Below the pieces are notes generated by a model that searched no databases, was not told the origin of the DNA, and saw nothing but the letters and a program-made list of their open reading frames with translations. Position numbers and translations under genes: made by a program. 64,000 bases of DNA from Terribium retamae (lineage in GTDB: Bacteria > Pseudomonadota > Alphaproteobacteria > Rhizobiales > Rhizobiaceae), in contig NZ_JAKREW010000016.1 of NCBI RefSeq assembly GCF_022347545.1, positions 50,700 through 114,699 of the forward strand, given 5' to 3'. Below, one piece after another: positions 1 to 15,000 of this stretch (position 1 is its first letter; every line of letters begins with the position of its first letter).

Positions 1-3000
1 GCCGCGTAAGTCAACGTGTCACCGTCGACATCCGTCGCCACCGGCAACGTTCCTGTAAACGGCGTGTCTTCAGCCGTCGAGATGCTGTCGCCTGCCCCGA
101 CCGGAGCGTCGTTGGCACCGGACACGACAACCGTCAGTGTCGCCGTGGCGGTTCCGCCATGGCCGTCTGAGACCGTGTAGGTGACGGTTGTTGAACGGGT
201 TTCGTTGACCTGGAGATCATCGAAGGCCGTCAACGGATCGAAGCTGTAGCTGCCGTCGGCATTGATGATGAAGCTGCCGCCATTCGAACCAGCCACCGTC
301 GTCCCGACCGCGCCGCCGTTGACGGCGGTCACCATCAGCGCGTCTCCCTCGGGATCGCTGTCATTGCCGAGCACGCCCGGCACGGCGCCGGTCAGCGGCG
401 TATTTTCTCCGGTTGTCGAGGTGTCATCGACCGCGATCGGATTGTCGTTCACTGGTGCGACCGAGATTGTCGCCACCGCCGTTGGTGAAATTGCCCCTTC
501 GGCATCGGTAACCGTGAACGTCAACGTGCGCGCTCCGGTCGTCGGATTGTCGCTGGTGTTGTCGTACTGCAGAGCGCGGACGAGAGCGCTTACAGCACTG
601 CCCGTCATGGGAACGGTCGCACCGGCGGCATTCTCGAAATGCAGGCTGCCGGCGCCATCATAGGTAAAGGCAAAGGTGGTGCCGCCAAAACTGATGGTCC
701 CGTTGCGGGCTGTTCCATAGATCAGATCCACGGATCCGTTCAGATGGATACGTTCCGCACTGCCGTCGACAAAACCGGCAAGCGCGATGTCGAGGCGCAC
801 GATCTGGTCTTCGGCATCAAGAGCGATAGCATCGCCATGGGCGATGGTCACCGGGCTGTCGCCTTCGGCATAGGTAGCATCGTGGCCAGTGCCGGCTGTC
901 GACGCATTCAGGTCGATTGAGGGAACATCGTTGACCGCGTTTACGGTGACCGAGATCGATGCATCGTCGAAGCCACCATTGCCGTCGCTGACACGGTAGT
1001 TGATGATGGCCGTGCCGTTGAAATTGGCGGACGGGGTGAAGGTCAGCGTGCCGTCGGCATTGAGCCGAGCGGTTCCGTTGGTGACCGACACGGTCCCGTT
1101 GACTGCGATAGGCTGACCACCGATCTGCGTGACGGTGAGAGGATCTCCATCCGGATCAACATCCGCACCGGCAGCACCGCTGGTGGTTCCGACGCCCGTG
1201 ATCGGATTGAACGTAACAGCCGTGTCCTCATTGGTGACGACCGTGTCGTTATTGGCCCCCGGCGCTGGGTTCGTCACCGTAAAGATGAAGGTCGTCGTTG
1301 CCGACAGGCCACTCCCGCCCTCACGGTCGTTCGCCACGACCGTCACCGTGTATGGACTGTTTTGCGATGCGTTTGCGGTCAGCGTTCCCGTGATGAGCCC
1401 GGTTTCGGGATCAAACGTCAGGCCTGGTGGCAGGCCGGTGATCGCATAGTCGAGATCGTCGCCGTCCACGTCACTGAAGTAACCGGATATGTTCAGGTTG
1501 ACGGTCGACGAATCCGGGCGGGAAAGATCCGGGATGGTGCTTGCCACCGGCGCATCGTTCACCGGCGTGACGGTGATCGTCACCGTTGCAGTGTCGACGC
1601 CGCTGTTGCCGTCGTCGATCGTATAGGTGAAGGATTCCGTGCCGTTGTAGTTCGGGTTCGGCGTAAACCGCAGCACCATCGCGCTGCCGTCCATTACGAG
1701 TTGCACCGAGCCATTCGTCGTCTGCACGGATGGGCCGTTGAGGATCAGATCTACGCCGTTGACGCTGATGACGACGCCGTCATCGCCGTCCGGGTCGCGG
1801 TCATTCGCCAGGACCGGAATGTTGACCGGCGTATCTTCTGCAGTCGTTGCGGTATCGTTGTTTGCCTCCGGCGCCAGATTCTCGACAACGAAGGCGAATT
1901 GCGTGGCCGCACTGCCTCCCGGGAAGCCGTCGCTGGCCGTTACCGTGACGATGTAGGTCTGGCGACCGGTCGGACCGGAAGCATCCGGTGCGATCTTGCC
2001 GGAGACCACGCCGGTTGCGGGATCATAGGTGAGCCCCGGCGGCAAACCGGTGATCGTATAAGTCAGCGGGTCGCCTTCCGGGTCGGAGAAGTTGCCGGTG
2101 ACGTCGAGACTGAAAGTATCGCTATCATTGCGCAGGATGTCCGGGATGGGCGTGACACTCGGCGGATCGTTCTCAGCGCCGACGTTGACGGTCACCACAC
2201 CGGTGCTGAACCCTCCCTGGCCGTCGCTGATCCGGTAGACGATGGTGTCGGTACCGTTGTAGTCGGGGTTCGGGACATAGCGCAGCGTCCCATCGGCATT
2301 GATGGAGACGGTTCCATGACCAGCCTGGGGTGGGAACGCAGGATCGACGAACAGAATGTCTCCGTCGGGATCGGTGTCGTTCCCTAGAACGTTGATGCTT
2401 TCAATGGGCGTGTCTTCCGCCGTCGAAGCGGTGTCATTGGCCGCAGTCGGTGCCGGGTTCGTCACGTTGAATGTGAAGGTTTGGATGACCGAGCCACCGT
2501 TGCCGTCATTTGCGGTCACGGTCACGGTGTAGGGGGCGTTCACCGACGCGTTGTTGGCGATGACGCCGGTGATGTTGCCTGCGGCATCCATTGTGAGGCC
2601 GGACGGCAGACCCGTGGCGCTGAAAGTCAGCGCGTCACTTTCCACGTCGTGGAAAAAGGTCGAGATATTCAACGGATTGCTGGTCATCGACTGGCCATCG
2701 GCGCGCGTATAGCTGGGAATGGCATCCACAGTCGGACTGTCGTTGACGCCGGTGACAAGCACCGTCAAGGTCGCCGTGTCGAGCCCGCCATCGTCGTCGC
2801 GAATGGTATAGACGATCGTTGTCGTCCGCGTCTCGCCGGCCTGAAGGTCGGAAAAGACTGGACCGGCAACAAACGTGTAGCTGCCATCGGCGTTTATGGT
2901 GAAGGTGCCGCCGCTCGAACCGGTGACGGTGACAGGCGACCCGGGCACCACAGTCTGTCCCTCCACCGCAGAGACTGCAAAGCCATCGCCGTCGGGATCG

Positions 3001-6000
3001 ATGTCATTTGTAAGAACGTTGCCACCTGTCGCGCCTGCATCTTCGTTGACCGTCAGGGTGTCGTCAAAGGCGGTCGGCGGGAGATTGTCGATGAACCAGG
3101 TGAAAGTCTCGGTGGCGGTCAGGCTGCCGTCACTGGCAACGATGGTGACCGTATAGACGCCATTGCCCGCAGGCCCTCCTGTGGATGCGCCGGAGTCGAT
3201 TGTTCCGCTCACCTCGCCGGTCGCGGCATTGAAGGTCAGCCCAGGCGGCAAGCCGGTAACGGTGTAAGTCAGCGTGTCGCCGTCGATGTCCTCGAAATAA
3301 GGGGCAAATGACTGCGGGGCGATGATCTGGCTGTCATTGTCGATCCTGTTGGCGATGTCCTGGGAGATCGGCGCATCGTTGACGGCGTTGACCGTGACTG
3401 TGACCGTCGCGGTCGATGTGCCGCCCTGACCGTCCGAGATCGTGTAAATGATCGTGTCGGTTCCGTTGAAATTCGCCTTCGGCGTATAGGTCAGCTGACC
3501 ATTGGCACCGATGATCACGGTCCCGTTGCCGGCGCTGGCGGCGGTGACTGTGAGTATGTCGCCGTCCGGATCCGTATCGGCACCTGACGCTCCACTTGTC
3601 GTGCCAGCTCCGGTCAATACGTTGAAAACCGCCACGGCGTCTTCGTTGACGGTCACCGTATCGTTGATGGCAACTGGACGAGGATTTGTCACCGTCAGGT
3701 CAAAACTCTGGGCGACAGAGAGGCCGGTACCGCCCGGCCTGTCATAGGCGGTGATTGTGACGGTATAGACGCCTCCGCTACCGCCCTGGCTCGCATTATG
3801 GTCGATCATACCGGAAATGATGCCGGTCAAGGGATCATAGGTGAGACCTGCCGGCAGCCCGGTGATGACGTAGTTAAGGCCATCGCCGTCCGGATCGTTG
3901 AAAAAGTCGCTGGTATCGTAGGTGAACGATTGTCCATCCGCCCTCACCCGGTCGGGGATCGGATTGGTGACGACCGGGTCATCGTTTTCGGCAACCACCG
4001 TGATCGTGACTGTTGCGGTATCCACCCCACCATTGCCGTCGTCGATCGTGTAGGTGAACGCCTCCTGTCCATTGTAGTCCGCGTTCGGCGTGAAGCGCAG
4101 AACCTGCTGGCCCGATCCGTCGAGCACGAGCTGGACCAGACCATTGCTTGTCGCAACCCCCGGCCCACCCACGGTCAGCACGATGTTGTTGACGCGGATA
4201 ACCTCGGCATCGTCGCCGTCGGGATCGCTGTCATTGGCAAGGATCGGGATGTCGACCGGCGTATCCTCGGTCGTCGTCGCCGTATCGTTCTCGGCCACCG
4301 GTGGAAGATTGAGGACGGTGTAGCGGAACGTGATCGGCATCGTGCCGCCATGGCCATCGCTTGCGCTCACCGTGACGGTATAGACACGTTCTCCGGTCGG
4401 GCCGGACGCATCATGTGCGATCGTTCCGGAAATCACCCCGGTGGCGGCATCAATGGTGAGACCGGCCGGCAGCCCGGTGACAGAATAGGCCAACGTGTCT
4501 CCATCGACATCGGCAAAGAAAGCTGAAGCGTTGATGGAATCCGTATCGCCGTCATTGCGCGTCCGATCGGCGATCGGCGTGCCCGATGGCGCGTCGTTGA
4601 CCGGATTGACCGTAACCGTGACCGTCGCCGTAGCAGTGCCACCGTTACCATCCGAGATGGTGTAGGTGATGATGTCGGTGCCGTTGAAATTGCTGTTCGG
4701 CACATAGGTGATCTGACCATTCGCCCCAATGGTGACCGCGCCGTTCGCCGCGCTGGCAGAGATCACCGTCAGTGGATCCCCATCAGGGTCACTGTCGGCA
4801 GCACCGCCGCTGGCAGAACCATCCAGGACATTGATGGTGACCGGTGTGTCCTCGTTGGTGACGGCCGTATCGTTGACCGCTACCGGCGGAGGATTGCCAA
4901 CGGTGAAGGTGAAGGTCTGGCTGGCGGTGCCGCCATGACCATCACTCGCTGTAATCGTGACGGTGTAGATGCCGTTGGCGCCAGGCCCGCCCTGGCTGGC
5001 CTGGCGATCGATGGTGCCGGAAATGACGCCATTGGCGCCGATGCTCAAACCCGCCGGCAAGCCGGTTTGGCTAAAGCTCAGCGTGTCACCATCGATATCG
5101 CTGAAGAAGCCGGCGATGCTGACATTCACTGCCGCACCATCCTGGCTGGAGCGGTCGGGAATAGGAGTGCCGACAGGCGCATCGTTCTGCGGCGTGACGT
5201 TCACCGTCACCGTGTATTCGTTGGTGCCGCCGTTGCCGTCACTGACGATGAAACTGAAGCTGTCGGAGCCGTTGAAGTTTGGAGCCGGCACATAGGAGTA
5301 AGTGCCGTTCGCATTGATGGTGACCGTGCCGTGTGCCGGCGTGGTCGATCCGGCCGCATAGGTGACGGTATCGCCGTCGACATCGCTTGCCGGTGGCAAG
5401 GTGCCATTGAGCGTGCCGTCCTCCGGTGTGGTGACAGTCGTATCGGAAGACACCGGCGCGTCGTTTACCGCCGCGACCGTTCCGCTGACCGTTGCGGTCG
5501 CAGAGCCGCCATTGCCGTCGGAGATCGTGTAGGTGAAGCTTGGATTGCCGTTGAAATTCGCGTCCGGCGCGAATGTCAGCGTTCCATCCGCATTGAGCAT
5601 GACGCTGCCGCCGGTGACCGAGACCGACGCGCCCACCGCGATGGCCGTGCCGTTGATCTGGGTGATCGTGATCGTGTCGCCATCGACGTCGCTGTCATTG
5701 GAGCGCACGTTGATGACGACCGGCGTGTCCTCGTTCGTCGTAAAGCTGTCGGCGACCGCTACCGGCGCATCGTTGACCGGGTTGACGGTGCCCGTCACGG
5801 TCGCGGTGGCCGTACCACCATGCCCATCCGAGATCGTGTAGGTAAAGGATGGGGAACCGTGGAAATCGGCGGCAGGCGTGAAGGTCAGGCGCCCGTCGAC
5901 GCCCAGCGAGACGGTGCCGCCGGCAACCGCCACAGAACTGCCCGCGGCGATGTTCTGGCCATTGATCTGCGTAACCGAAAGCGCGTCGGCCTCGACATCG

Positions 6001-9000
6001 CTGTCATTCGTCCTGACATCGAAGACGGTAGCCGTATCTTCATCCGTGGTGAACGTATCGTCATTGGCCACCGGTGCATCGTTGACCGCCACGACTGTGC
6101 CGTTGACGGTGGCGGTGGCAACACCGCCCTGCCCGTCCGACACGGTATAGGTGAAGGACGGCGAGCCGTTGAAGTTGGCCGTCGGCGTGAAGGTCAGCGT
6201 GCCGTTTGCGTTCAACGTCACCGTGCCGCCCGTGACGGCAATTGAGTTGCCGGGCGCAATGTTGGTGCCATTGATCTGCGTGACCGAAAGCGGGTCCCCA
6301 TCAGGATCGCCATCATTGCCACGGACATCGAAGGTGACCGCCGTGTCCTCATTGGTGGTGAAGGCATCGTTCGCGGCGACTGGCGGATCCTGGATGGGAT
6401 TGACCGTGCCGTTGACAGTCGCGCTGGCCGTGCCGCCATGGCCATCGGAAATCGTATAGGTGAAAGACGGCGAGCCGTTGAAATTCGCAGCCGGCGTGAA
6501 GGTCAAGGTGCCGTCTGCGTTCAGCGTCACCGTGCCGCCGGTAACGGCTACAGAACTGCCGGGCACGATGTCCGTGCCATTGATCTGCGTTACGGAAAGC
6601 GGGTCTCTGTCAGGGTCGCTGTCATTGGCAAGAACATCCACGGTGACCGCAGTGTCTTCATTGGTGACGAATGTATCGTTCGCCGCCACCGGCGAGTCCT
6701 GGACGGGATTGACCGTGCCGTTGACGGTTCCGGTGCCCGTTCCGCCCTGTCCATCAGAGATGGTATAGGTGAAGGAAGGCGAGCCATTGAAGTCGGGGGC
6801 CGGCGTGAATGTCAGCGTACCGTCAGCATTCAGAGTCACGGTACCGCCGGTCACAGCGACGGTACCGCCGGGTGCGATGTTCTGGTCCTCGATCTGCGTG
6901 ACCGTGATCGTGCCGCCATCGACGTCGCTGTCATTGGTGCGCACGTCGAAGGTGACGGGTGTGTCCTCACTGGTCACAAACGTATCGTTGACCGCCACCG
7001 GCGCATCGTTCTGCCCGGTAACCGTAACCACGACCGTGGCGGTCGAAGTACCGCCCTGCCCGTCCGATATGGTGTAGCTGACGGACGTGGTCCGCGTCTG
7101 ACCGGCAGCGAGATCGTCGAAACCGGTTCCGGGTAAAAAACTGTAGGTGCCGTCGGCATTGGTGGTGAAGGTGCCGCCGCTGGAGCCTGCAATGGCCGTC
7201 CCCACGCCCGCCGCACTGCCATTGACTGCTGCGACCGTGATCGGATCACCATCAGGATCGCTGTCGGCACCGCTGCCATTGTCGGCGAACACCGAACCGC
7301 TCACGGTGCTGTTTTCGGTGGTCGCAACTGCATCGTTGCGTGCGACGGGAGCCGGATTGAGCACGGTCCAGGTAAAGGTGCGGCTGGCCTGCAGTCCGCT
7401 GCTGTCGATGGCGACAACCGTCACCGAGTAAGGCCCGGTCACGCTCGCACTGCGATCGATGGTTCCTGAGATGACGCCGGTCGCGGCATCGATCGTGAGC
7501 CCGGCAGGCAGACCTGTCGCGGTGAATGTCAGCGTGTCGCCGGCGTCCGGATCGCTGAAATTGCCGCTGACGTTGAAGCTGACCGTCTGGGCGTCGTTGG
7601 ATGTCTGGTTGGCAATCGGCGTCGAAACCGGAGCGTCGTCGGTTCCGATGACGGTGATCGTGAGCGTCGCCGTCGAGAAGCCGCCATGGCCGTCAGAGGC
7701 TTGATAGGTGACTGAGGTCGTCCGCGTCTGACCAGCCGCCAGATCGGCAAACGCACCAGCGGGATTGAAGATTGCGACACCATCCGCGCCGATTGTGAAG
7801 GTCCCGCCGTTGGAACCGCCCACGGCCGTTCCGATGTTGGCGGAGGATCCATTCACCTGCGAAACCGTCAGCACGTCGCCGTCAACGTCGGTATCATTGG
7901 CCAGCACATTGACGTTGGCCGGCGTGTTGGCATTGGTCTGTGCGGTGTCGCCGACTGCCACGGGTGCATCGTTGATCGGATTGACCGTCACCGTCACGGT
8001 GTACTCGACCGTCGCCGTGCCATCCGTCACCGTATAGGTGAAGGTGTCGGAGCCGCTGAAATTGGCCGCCGGCGCATAGGTATAGGTGCCATTTGCATTG
8101 ATGACGACGGTGCCGTGCGCTGGCGCCGTTGCGCCCGCGCCATAGGTCAACGGATCACCGTCGACATCCGTCGCGATCGGCAAGGTACCGTTGAAGGGCG
8201 TATCCTCGTTGGTGACGAACGCGGTGTTCGAGCCCACCGGTGCATCGTTGATCGGCGCCACGGTGATGATGGCGGTATCGGTATCGGCCAGCACGCCGCC
8301 GGAACCGGTATTGCCACCATCGCTGGTCGTCATGGTGAGCGTGAGCGGGCCGTTGAAATTCGCGGACGGATTGAACGTCGGCCGCGACGCCGAGGCAAGA
8401 TAGGCATTGAGATCGGTGATCGTGCCGGTGAGCACGATCGTACCGCTGCCGGATCCGGTGACGTTGACGCCAGCACCAGACAAAGCGGACAAAGTGCCGG
8501 AGCTCACCCCCAAAGTGATGGTGATGGGTCCTGCGCCGGCATCGACGTCGCTAACCCGCAATCCGGTCAGGACAAGCGCAGTATCCTCGTTCACGCCAAA
8601 CGATGACGGCAGCGTGTTGATCGGGGCGTCGTTCACGGCGGTAACGTTGAAGGTGAAAGTATTCGGCGTCGGATCGGTATCCTGTCCGCCATTCGCCGTG
8701 CCGCCATTGTCGCGCACGTGGAACGTGAAGGAGGCCAGCGCCGTCCCGCTCGCATCGGCGGCCGGCGTCCAGGTCAGGTTCGCGATGTTGGCTGCCGTGA
8801 TGACCTGTCCCGCCACGACAGGTGTTCCACCCAGTGAAAGCACACCATTGGCCGGAATGCTGGTGATGACGATCGCAGCGAGAGCATTGGCCGGGCTGTC
8901 GTTCGGATCGGAAAACCCGAAGTCGGACGCGGTGAAGGTATAGGTGGTATCTTCTGCGATCGTCGCGGCGCGATCGGCGCCGGAGGGAGCATCGTTTACC

Positions 9001-12000
9001 GGAGTGATGGTGATGGTTGCGGTGTCGATATCGACAAGCGCCGGACCGCCCGTATTGCCGTTGTCGCTGGTCGTCATGGTCAGCGTTACATTGGCGGTCG
9101 CATTGGCGGCAGGTGTGAAAGTCGGGCGCGTGGCGCCGGCGAGATAAGCGTTGATATCGGCCAGCGTGCCGAAAAGGGTGATCGTCGCGGTGCCGGATCC
9201 GTTGATGGTGACGCCGGCCGCAGTGGCCGCAGACAAGGTGCCGGCGTCGACGGACAGGGTCACGGAAATGCTGCCGCTGCCGGCGTCCGCATCAGCCACC
9301 TGCAATCCGGCCAGCGCGACAGAGGTGTCTTCCAGCGTGTTGAAAGCCGAAGGCAAGGTGTTGATGGGCGGTGTGTTGACAGAAGCCACCGCAACGTTGA
9401 CCGTCGCCGTTTCCGTCACGCCACCGGATGAAACCGTATAGGTGAAACTGGCATTGCCATTGAAATCGGTCGTCGGTGTGAAGATAAGCTGTCCGGCGGC
9501 ATTCAATGCCACGGTACCATTTGCCATCGCGACCGCAGGCCCGCCAGGCGTAACGGCAATGCCGTTGACCGCAGATATGGTTCTGCCGGGATTCTCGAAA
9601 CTGTCATTGGCAAGCACCGAGATCGTGACCGGCGTATCCTCAGCAGTCGACGCCGTGTCATTGGTGATGTCGGCAACGGGTGAGATGGAGATCGCAATCG
9701 TGTCGGTGTCAGAAAGCGCGCCGTCGGACGTCTGGATCGTGAGCAGCGCAGGCCCATTATAGTCGGCGGTCGGAGCGTAACCCGCCCCGGCAAGCGCAGC
9801 GTTGATCGCCGCCGCCGTGCCGGAAAATGTCATCGTCTGGTCGGCCGTACCGTCGCCCGCGCTGAATGTCAGCCCTGTCGTTCCGGAAAGCGAAAAGGTG
9901 CCATTGGTGACCGTGACCGTCACCGTCATGACGTTCCCATCAACGTCGCTCACGGTGATGGCGTTGCCCGTAGCAGAAGCAAACACGAGCGTGGTGTCTT
10001 CGGCGGTGGACTGCGCACCCGGCACGGTGTTGACCGGTGCATCGTTAATGGGATTGACCGTCACCGTCACCGTCGTCGTTTCGGTCACGCCGCCCGAGGT
10101 CACTGTATAGGTGAAGCTAGTCGTGCCGTTGAAATCGGCTGCCGGCGTGTAGGTGATGGTGCCGTCCGCATTGAATGTGACCGTGCCCTGCCCTGCAGGC
10201 GGCTGGGTGACGGCGGAAACGACGCGGCCACCGTTCTCGAAATTGTCCGCCGAGGCGCCGTTGGTTCCGGTCAGCACGTTGAAACTGATCGGCGTATCCT
10301 CGTTCGTCGTCACGGAGTCGGCGACGATATCCGCCACGGGGGTGACCGTGATCGCCACGAAATCGGTGTCAGAAAGCGCTCCGTCCGAGGTCTGCACGGT
10401 CAGTTGCGCCGGTCCGTAATAGTCGGCCGTCGCATTATAGACGAGACCGGCCAGTGCCGCATTGATCTGCGCCGCGGTGCCCGAAATGGTAACGGTCGCG
10501 GTGCCGTTTCCGCCAATCGTCGCGCCGCTGGCCGCAACGGATAGCGTGCCGTTGGTGACCGTCAATGTGGTGGTCAGCGTACCGCCATCGACATCGTTCA
10601 CGCTCACGCCACCGACAGCCAGCGGCGTGTCTTCGGCAATCGTCTGCGCTCCAGGAACGGTATTGACCGGTGCATCATTGACCGCGGTTATCGTGACATT
10701 GACCGCTGCCGTTTCCGTCACGCCACCGGACGCGACCGTGTAATTGAAGCTTGCGGCGCCGTTGTAGTCGGCGGCCGGCGTGAAGGTCAGCGTGCCGTCG
10801 GCATTCAGCCTGACCGTGCCATTGGCGACGGCCACGGCGCCATTGGTTACGATTGACGTGCCATTGATCGCGGTGATGGTATGGCCGGAATTCTCAAAGC
10901 TGTCATTGGCGTTCACGTTGATCGTGACAGCCGTGTCCTCGTTCGTGGTGACCGCGTCGTTGGCGATATCGGTGATCGGGGCCACGGTGATCGTGCGCGT
11001 ATCGGTATCGCTGAGCGAACCATCGCTGGTCGTCATCGTCAGCGTGACCGACCCGTTGAAGTCCGCGACCGGCGAATAGACCGGCCTCGACGCCGAGGCC
11101 AGATAGGCGTTGATCGACGCGAGCGTACCTGTGAGGGTGATCGAGCCGCTGCCCGACCCCGTCACGATGACGCCTCCGGCATTGCCGGCTGCCAATGTTC
11201 CTGAGCCAACGCTCAGTGTAAGGGTCATGGGAGCGGCACCGGCGTCGGGATCGCTCACGGACAGCCCGGCAAGCGGCAGGAGGGTATCCTCATCAACCGT
11301 CCAGCCGGCTGCCGGAAGCGTGTTGACCGGAGCATCGTTGACCGCTGTCACTGAAACCGTCGCCACGGCGACATTCGAGTCGGTGCTTCCATCGTTGACG
11401 ACCACATTGATCGTGCGGTTGACGGTCGAGGGATCATCGGAGGTCGACGAATAGCGCACCTGCTCGAGCGCCGTCTCGTAGGCCGCTTTGCTGGCGGAAC
11501 CGGTCAAGGTCAACGTGAACGTCGCCGGGTTCCATGCGGCGGTGATACCCGTCGGCAAAGCACCGGAAACGGACAGGACATCGCCGGGCTGGCCGTTGGC
11601 AATGACGATCGTCGCCGATGCCATGTTGGCGCTGTCTATGTCGGTGATCAGGCTGTCGGCGTCGACGATCGCAACACCGGCGCCATTTTCCGTATAGCTG
11701 GTCGAATAGCCGGTGCCCGCGCCGGACGCATCGAGATCCAGGACAGGCGCATCGTTGACCGGATTGACTGTGATCGTACGGGTGTCGGTGGCGCTCAGCA
11801 CGCCGCCCGCGCCGGTGTTGCCACCGTCGCTGGTGGTCATTGTCAGCGATACTGGGCCGTTGAAGTCTGCCGCGGGGACGAAAGACGGACGCGACGCGCC
11901 AGCCAGGAAGGCATTGATGTTGGCCAGCGTGCCCGTCAACGTGATGGAAGAAGTTCCGGAACCCGCCACCGTCACGCTGCCGCCGGCGGTTGCCGTGAGG

Positions 12001-15000
12001 CTGCCCGAAGAGACGGTCAGCACCACGGTCATGGTGCCGCTCGCTGCGTCGACATCGGCAATCTGCAGCCCGGTCAGGCCAAGAGCGGTATCCTCGTTCG
12101 TGGCATAGCTAGCCGGCATGGTGTTGACCGGCGCATCGTTGACAGCAGCGACGGTGATCGTGCGCGTGTCGACGTCGGTGAGCGCACCGCCCGAACCTGT
12201 GTTGCCGCCATCATTGGTGGTCATCGTCAACGCAACTGGGCCATTCGCGTTGGCGGCCGGCGTGAACACCGGGGCGGACGCAGAGGCCAGGTAGGCATTG
12301 ATGTCGGCCAGCGTGCCGGTGAGCGTGAGCGAACCGCTGCCTGAACCGGATATAGCGACCCCACCTCCGGCAGACGCCGCCAACGCGCCGGAGGCGACGT
12401 CCAACCTGACCGTGATGGTGCCGGCAGCGGCATCCGGATCGGCAACGGAGAGGCCGGTGAGCACGACCGCAGTGTCTTCGTTCGTTGCCCAACCGGATGC
12501 CGGCAACGTGTTGGCCGGTGCATCGTTGACGGCATTGACGGTGACGGTGACCGTGGCGGTTTCGGTGACACCGCCGGAGGTCACCGTGTAGGTGAAAGAT
12601 GTGGTGCCGCTGAAATTCGTGGCTGGCGTGTAAGTGATGGTGCCGTCGGGATTGAAGGCAACGGAGCCCTGGCCGGCCGGCGGCTGCGTCACCGCGGAGA
12701 TTGCGCGTCCGGCATTCTCGAAATTGTCCGCCGAGGCTCCATTGGTGCCGGTTATTGTGTTGAAGCTGATCGGCGTATCTTCGTTCGTCGTGACATTGTC
12801 GGCAACGATATCGGCGACCGGCGTCACGGTGATCGCGACGGTGTCGACATCGTTCAGCGCCCCGTCGGAGGTGGAAACCGTCAGTGTATCGCTGCCATTG
12901 AAGTCCGCGTTGCCCTGATAGCGCAGCGAGGCAAGCACGCCGTTCACCTGGGCCACCGTTCCGGAGATCGTTATGGTGGCCGTGTTGTTGCCGGTGACCG
13001 TTCCGGCGATGACCGACGGAGAAAGAATGCCGTTTGCGACCGACAACGTCACCGTCACCGTGCCGTTGTCGACATCGGCGACCGAAATGCCGGAAATGGC
13101 GGTCAGCACGTCCTCCGCAACGCTCGCTGGCCCGGGGACGGTGTTCACCGGCGCATCGTTGACGGCGATGACGTTGACGGTCGCGACCGCCGTATTCGAA
13201 TTGGCGGTGCCGTCGTTGACGGTGACATTGATGGTGCGGGGCGTTGTCGACGGATTTTCCGAAGTCGACGCGTAACGCACCTGCTCCAGCGCTGTTTCAT
13301 AAGCCGCCTTGGTAGCGGCGCCGGTCAGCGTCAAGGTGAAGGTTGCCGGATTCCAGCTTGCCGTGATGCCTGCAGGGAGTGTGCCCGCGATCGAAAGCAC
13401 GTCGCCGGCCTGTCCGTTGGTGATGATCACCGTCGCCGACGTCATGTTGGCGCTGTCGATGTCGGTGATCAGGCTGTCGGTATCGGCAATCGCAACGCCG
13501 GCACCGTTCTCGGTGTAGGTGGTGGAGAATCCCGTTCCAGCGCCTGAAGCATCGAGATCAAGAACCGGCGCGTCATTGACCGGAACGATGGTGATGGTGG
13601 CGGTATCGACATCGGTCAGCGCGCCGCCGGTTCCTGTGTTGCCGCCGTCATTGGTGGTCATGGTCAACGTAATCGGGCCATTGGCATCGGCGACCGGCAC
13701 ATAGACAGGTGCGGATGCTGATCCCAGATAGGCGTTGATGGCCGCAAGCGTACCTGTCAGCGTCAGCGTGGCTGTGCCGGACCCGGCGACGCCTACCCCA
13801 CCTCCGGCTAAGGCGTTCAAGGTACCGGATCCGACCGAAAGCGTGACGGTGATCGTGCCGCCATTGGCGTCGAGGTCGGTCACGGCCAATCCAGTCAACG
13901 TGACGCTTGTGTCTTCATTCGTCGTCCACCCGCCGGCAGGCAGCGTATTGACCGGCGCGTCATTGACCGCGGTGATGGTGATCGTGGCGACCGCCGTGTT
14001 CGAATTGATGTCGCCGTCATTGACGGTCACATTGATGGTTCTCGACGTTGCGGTGCCACCCAATGTGGGGTTGTCCGATGTCGATGAATAACGGATCTGG
14101 CCGATGGCCGTCTCATAGGCAGCCTTGCTGGCTGATCCCGTCAAGGTGAGCGTGAAGGTCGCGGCATTCCAACTCGCCGTTATCCCGGCAGGCAAGCCGC
14201 CAGTCACGGAAAGGAGATCGCCGGCCTTGCCATTGGTGATGACGATCGATGCCGACTCCATGTTGGTGTCGTCAACGTCGCCAATGACACGGTCGATGTC
14301 GGCGATTGCAACTCCCGCCCCGCCCTCGGTGTAAGTGGAGGAAAAATCGACATCCTGCGTCGTCACGCTCACGACGCCGCTGATGGATTCAGGCCCGCTG
14401 CCATCGGGATTGGCGATGACGATGGTGTTCGTCCCGGCAATGAAATCCGGAAGTGCAAGCAATCCGCCTGTGGTCGTGGGATAGAACAACTGCTCCAGGA
14501 CCGTCGACGTGGAGGTCCGTGTCCCCCAGAACTCAATTCCGCTCTCGGTGATCCGCACCTCGACACGCGGCAGGCCGTTCGAATTAGCAACCCATCCGCT
14601 TACGACCGAGGTTCCGTCGGCGAAGGTGAGGCGGGTTGCGGCAGCATTGGCGGAATCGACGCCGATGATGCTTGAAGTGATCGCTCTGCCGTTGATGATG
14701 ATCCGGAACGCATCATCCACCGTCGTCATGGCCACGACGGCACGGGTCTGGTCGGCAAGCTGATTGCCTGCCACGGTAAATGTGAGCGTGCTGGTGCGCT
14801 CAGCGCCCGCATCCACGCTCGGCTGCGAGAACGCACCGCCGTTCGATACCGGCACGCTCACGGCGGGATCGCCGTTGAGATCGATCGTCGGCGCATCGTT
14901 GATGGGCGTTATCGTGATGGTGCGGACATCGGTATCGGTAAGCGCGCCACCAGTGCCGCTGCCGCCGCCATCATTCGTGACCATGGTCAGCGTGACAGGA

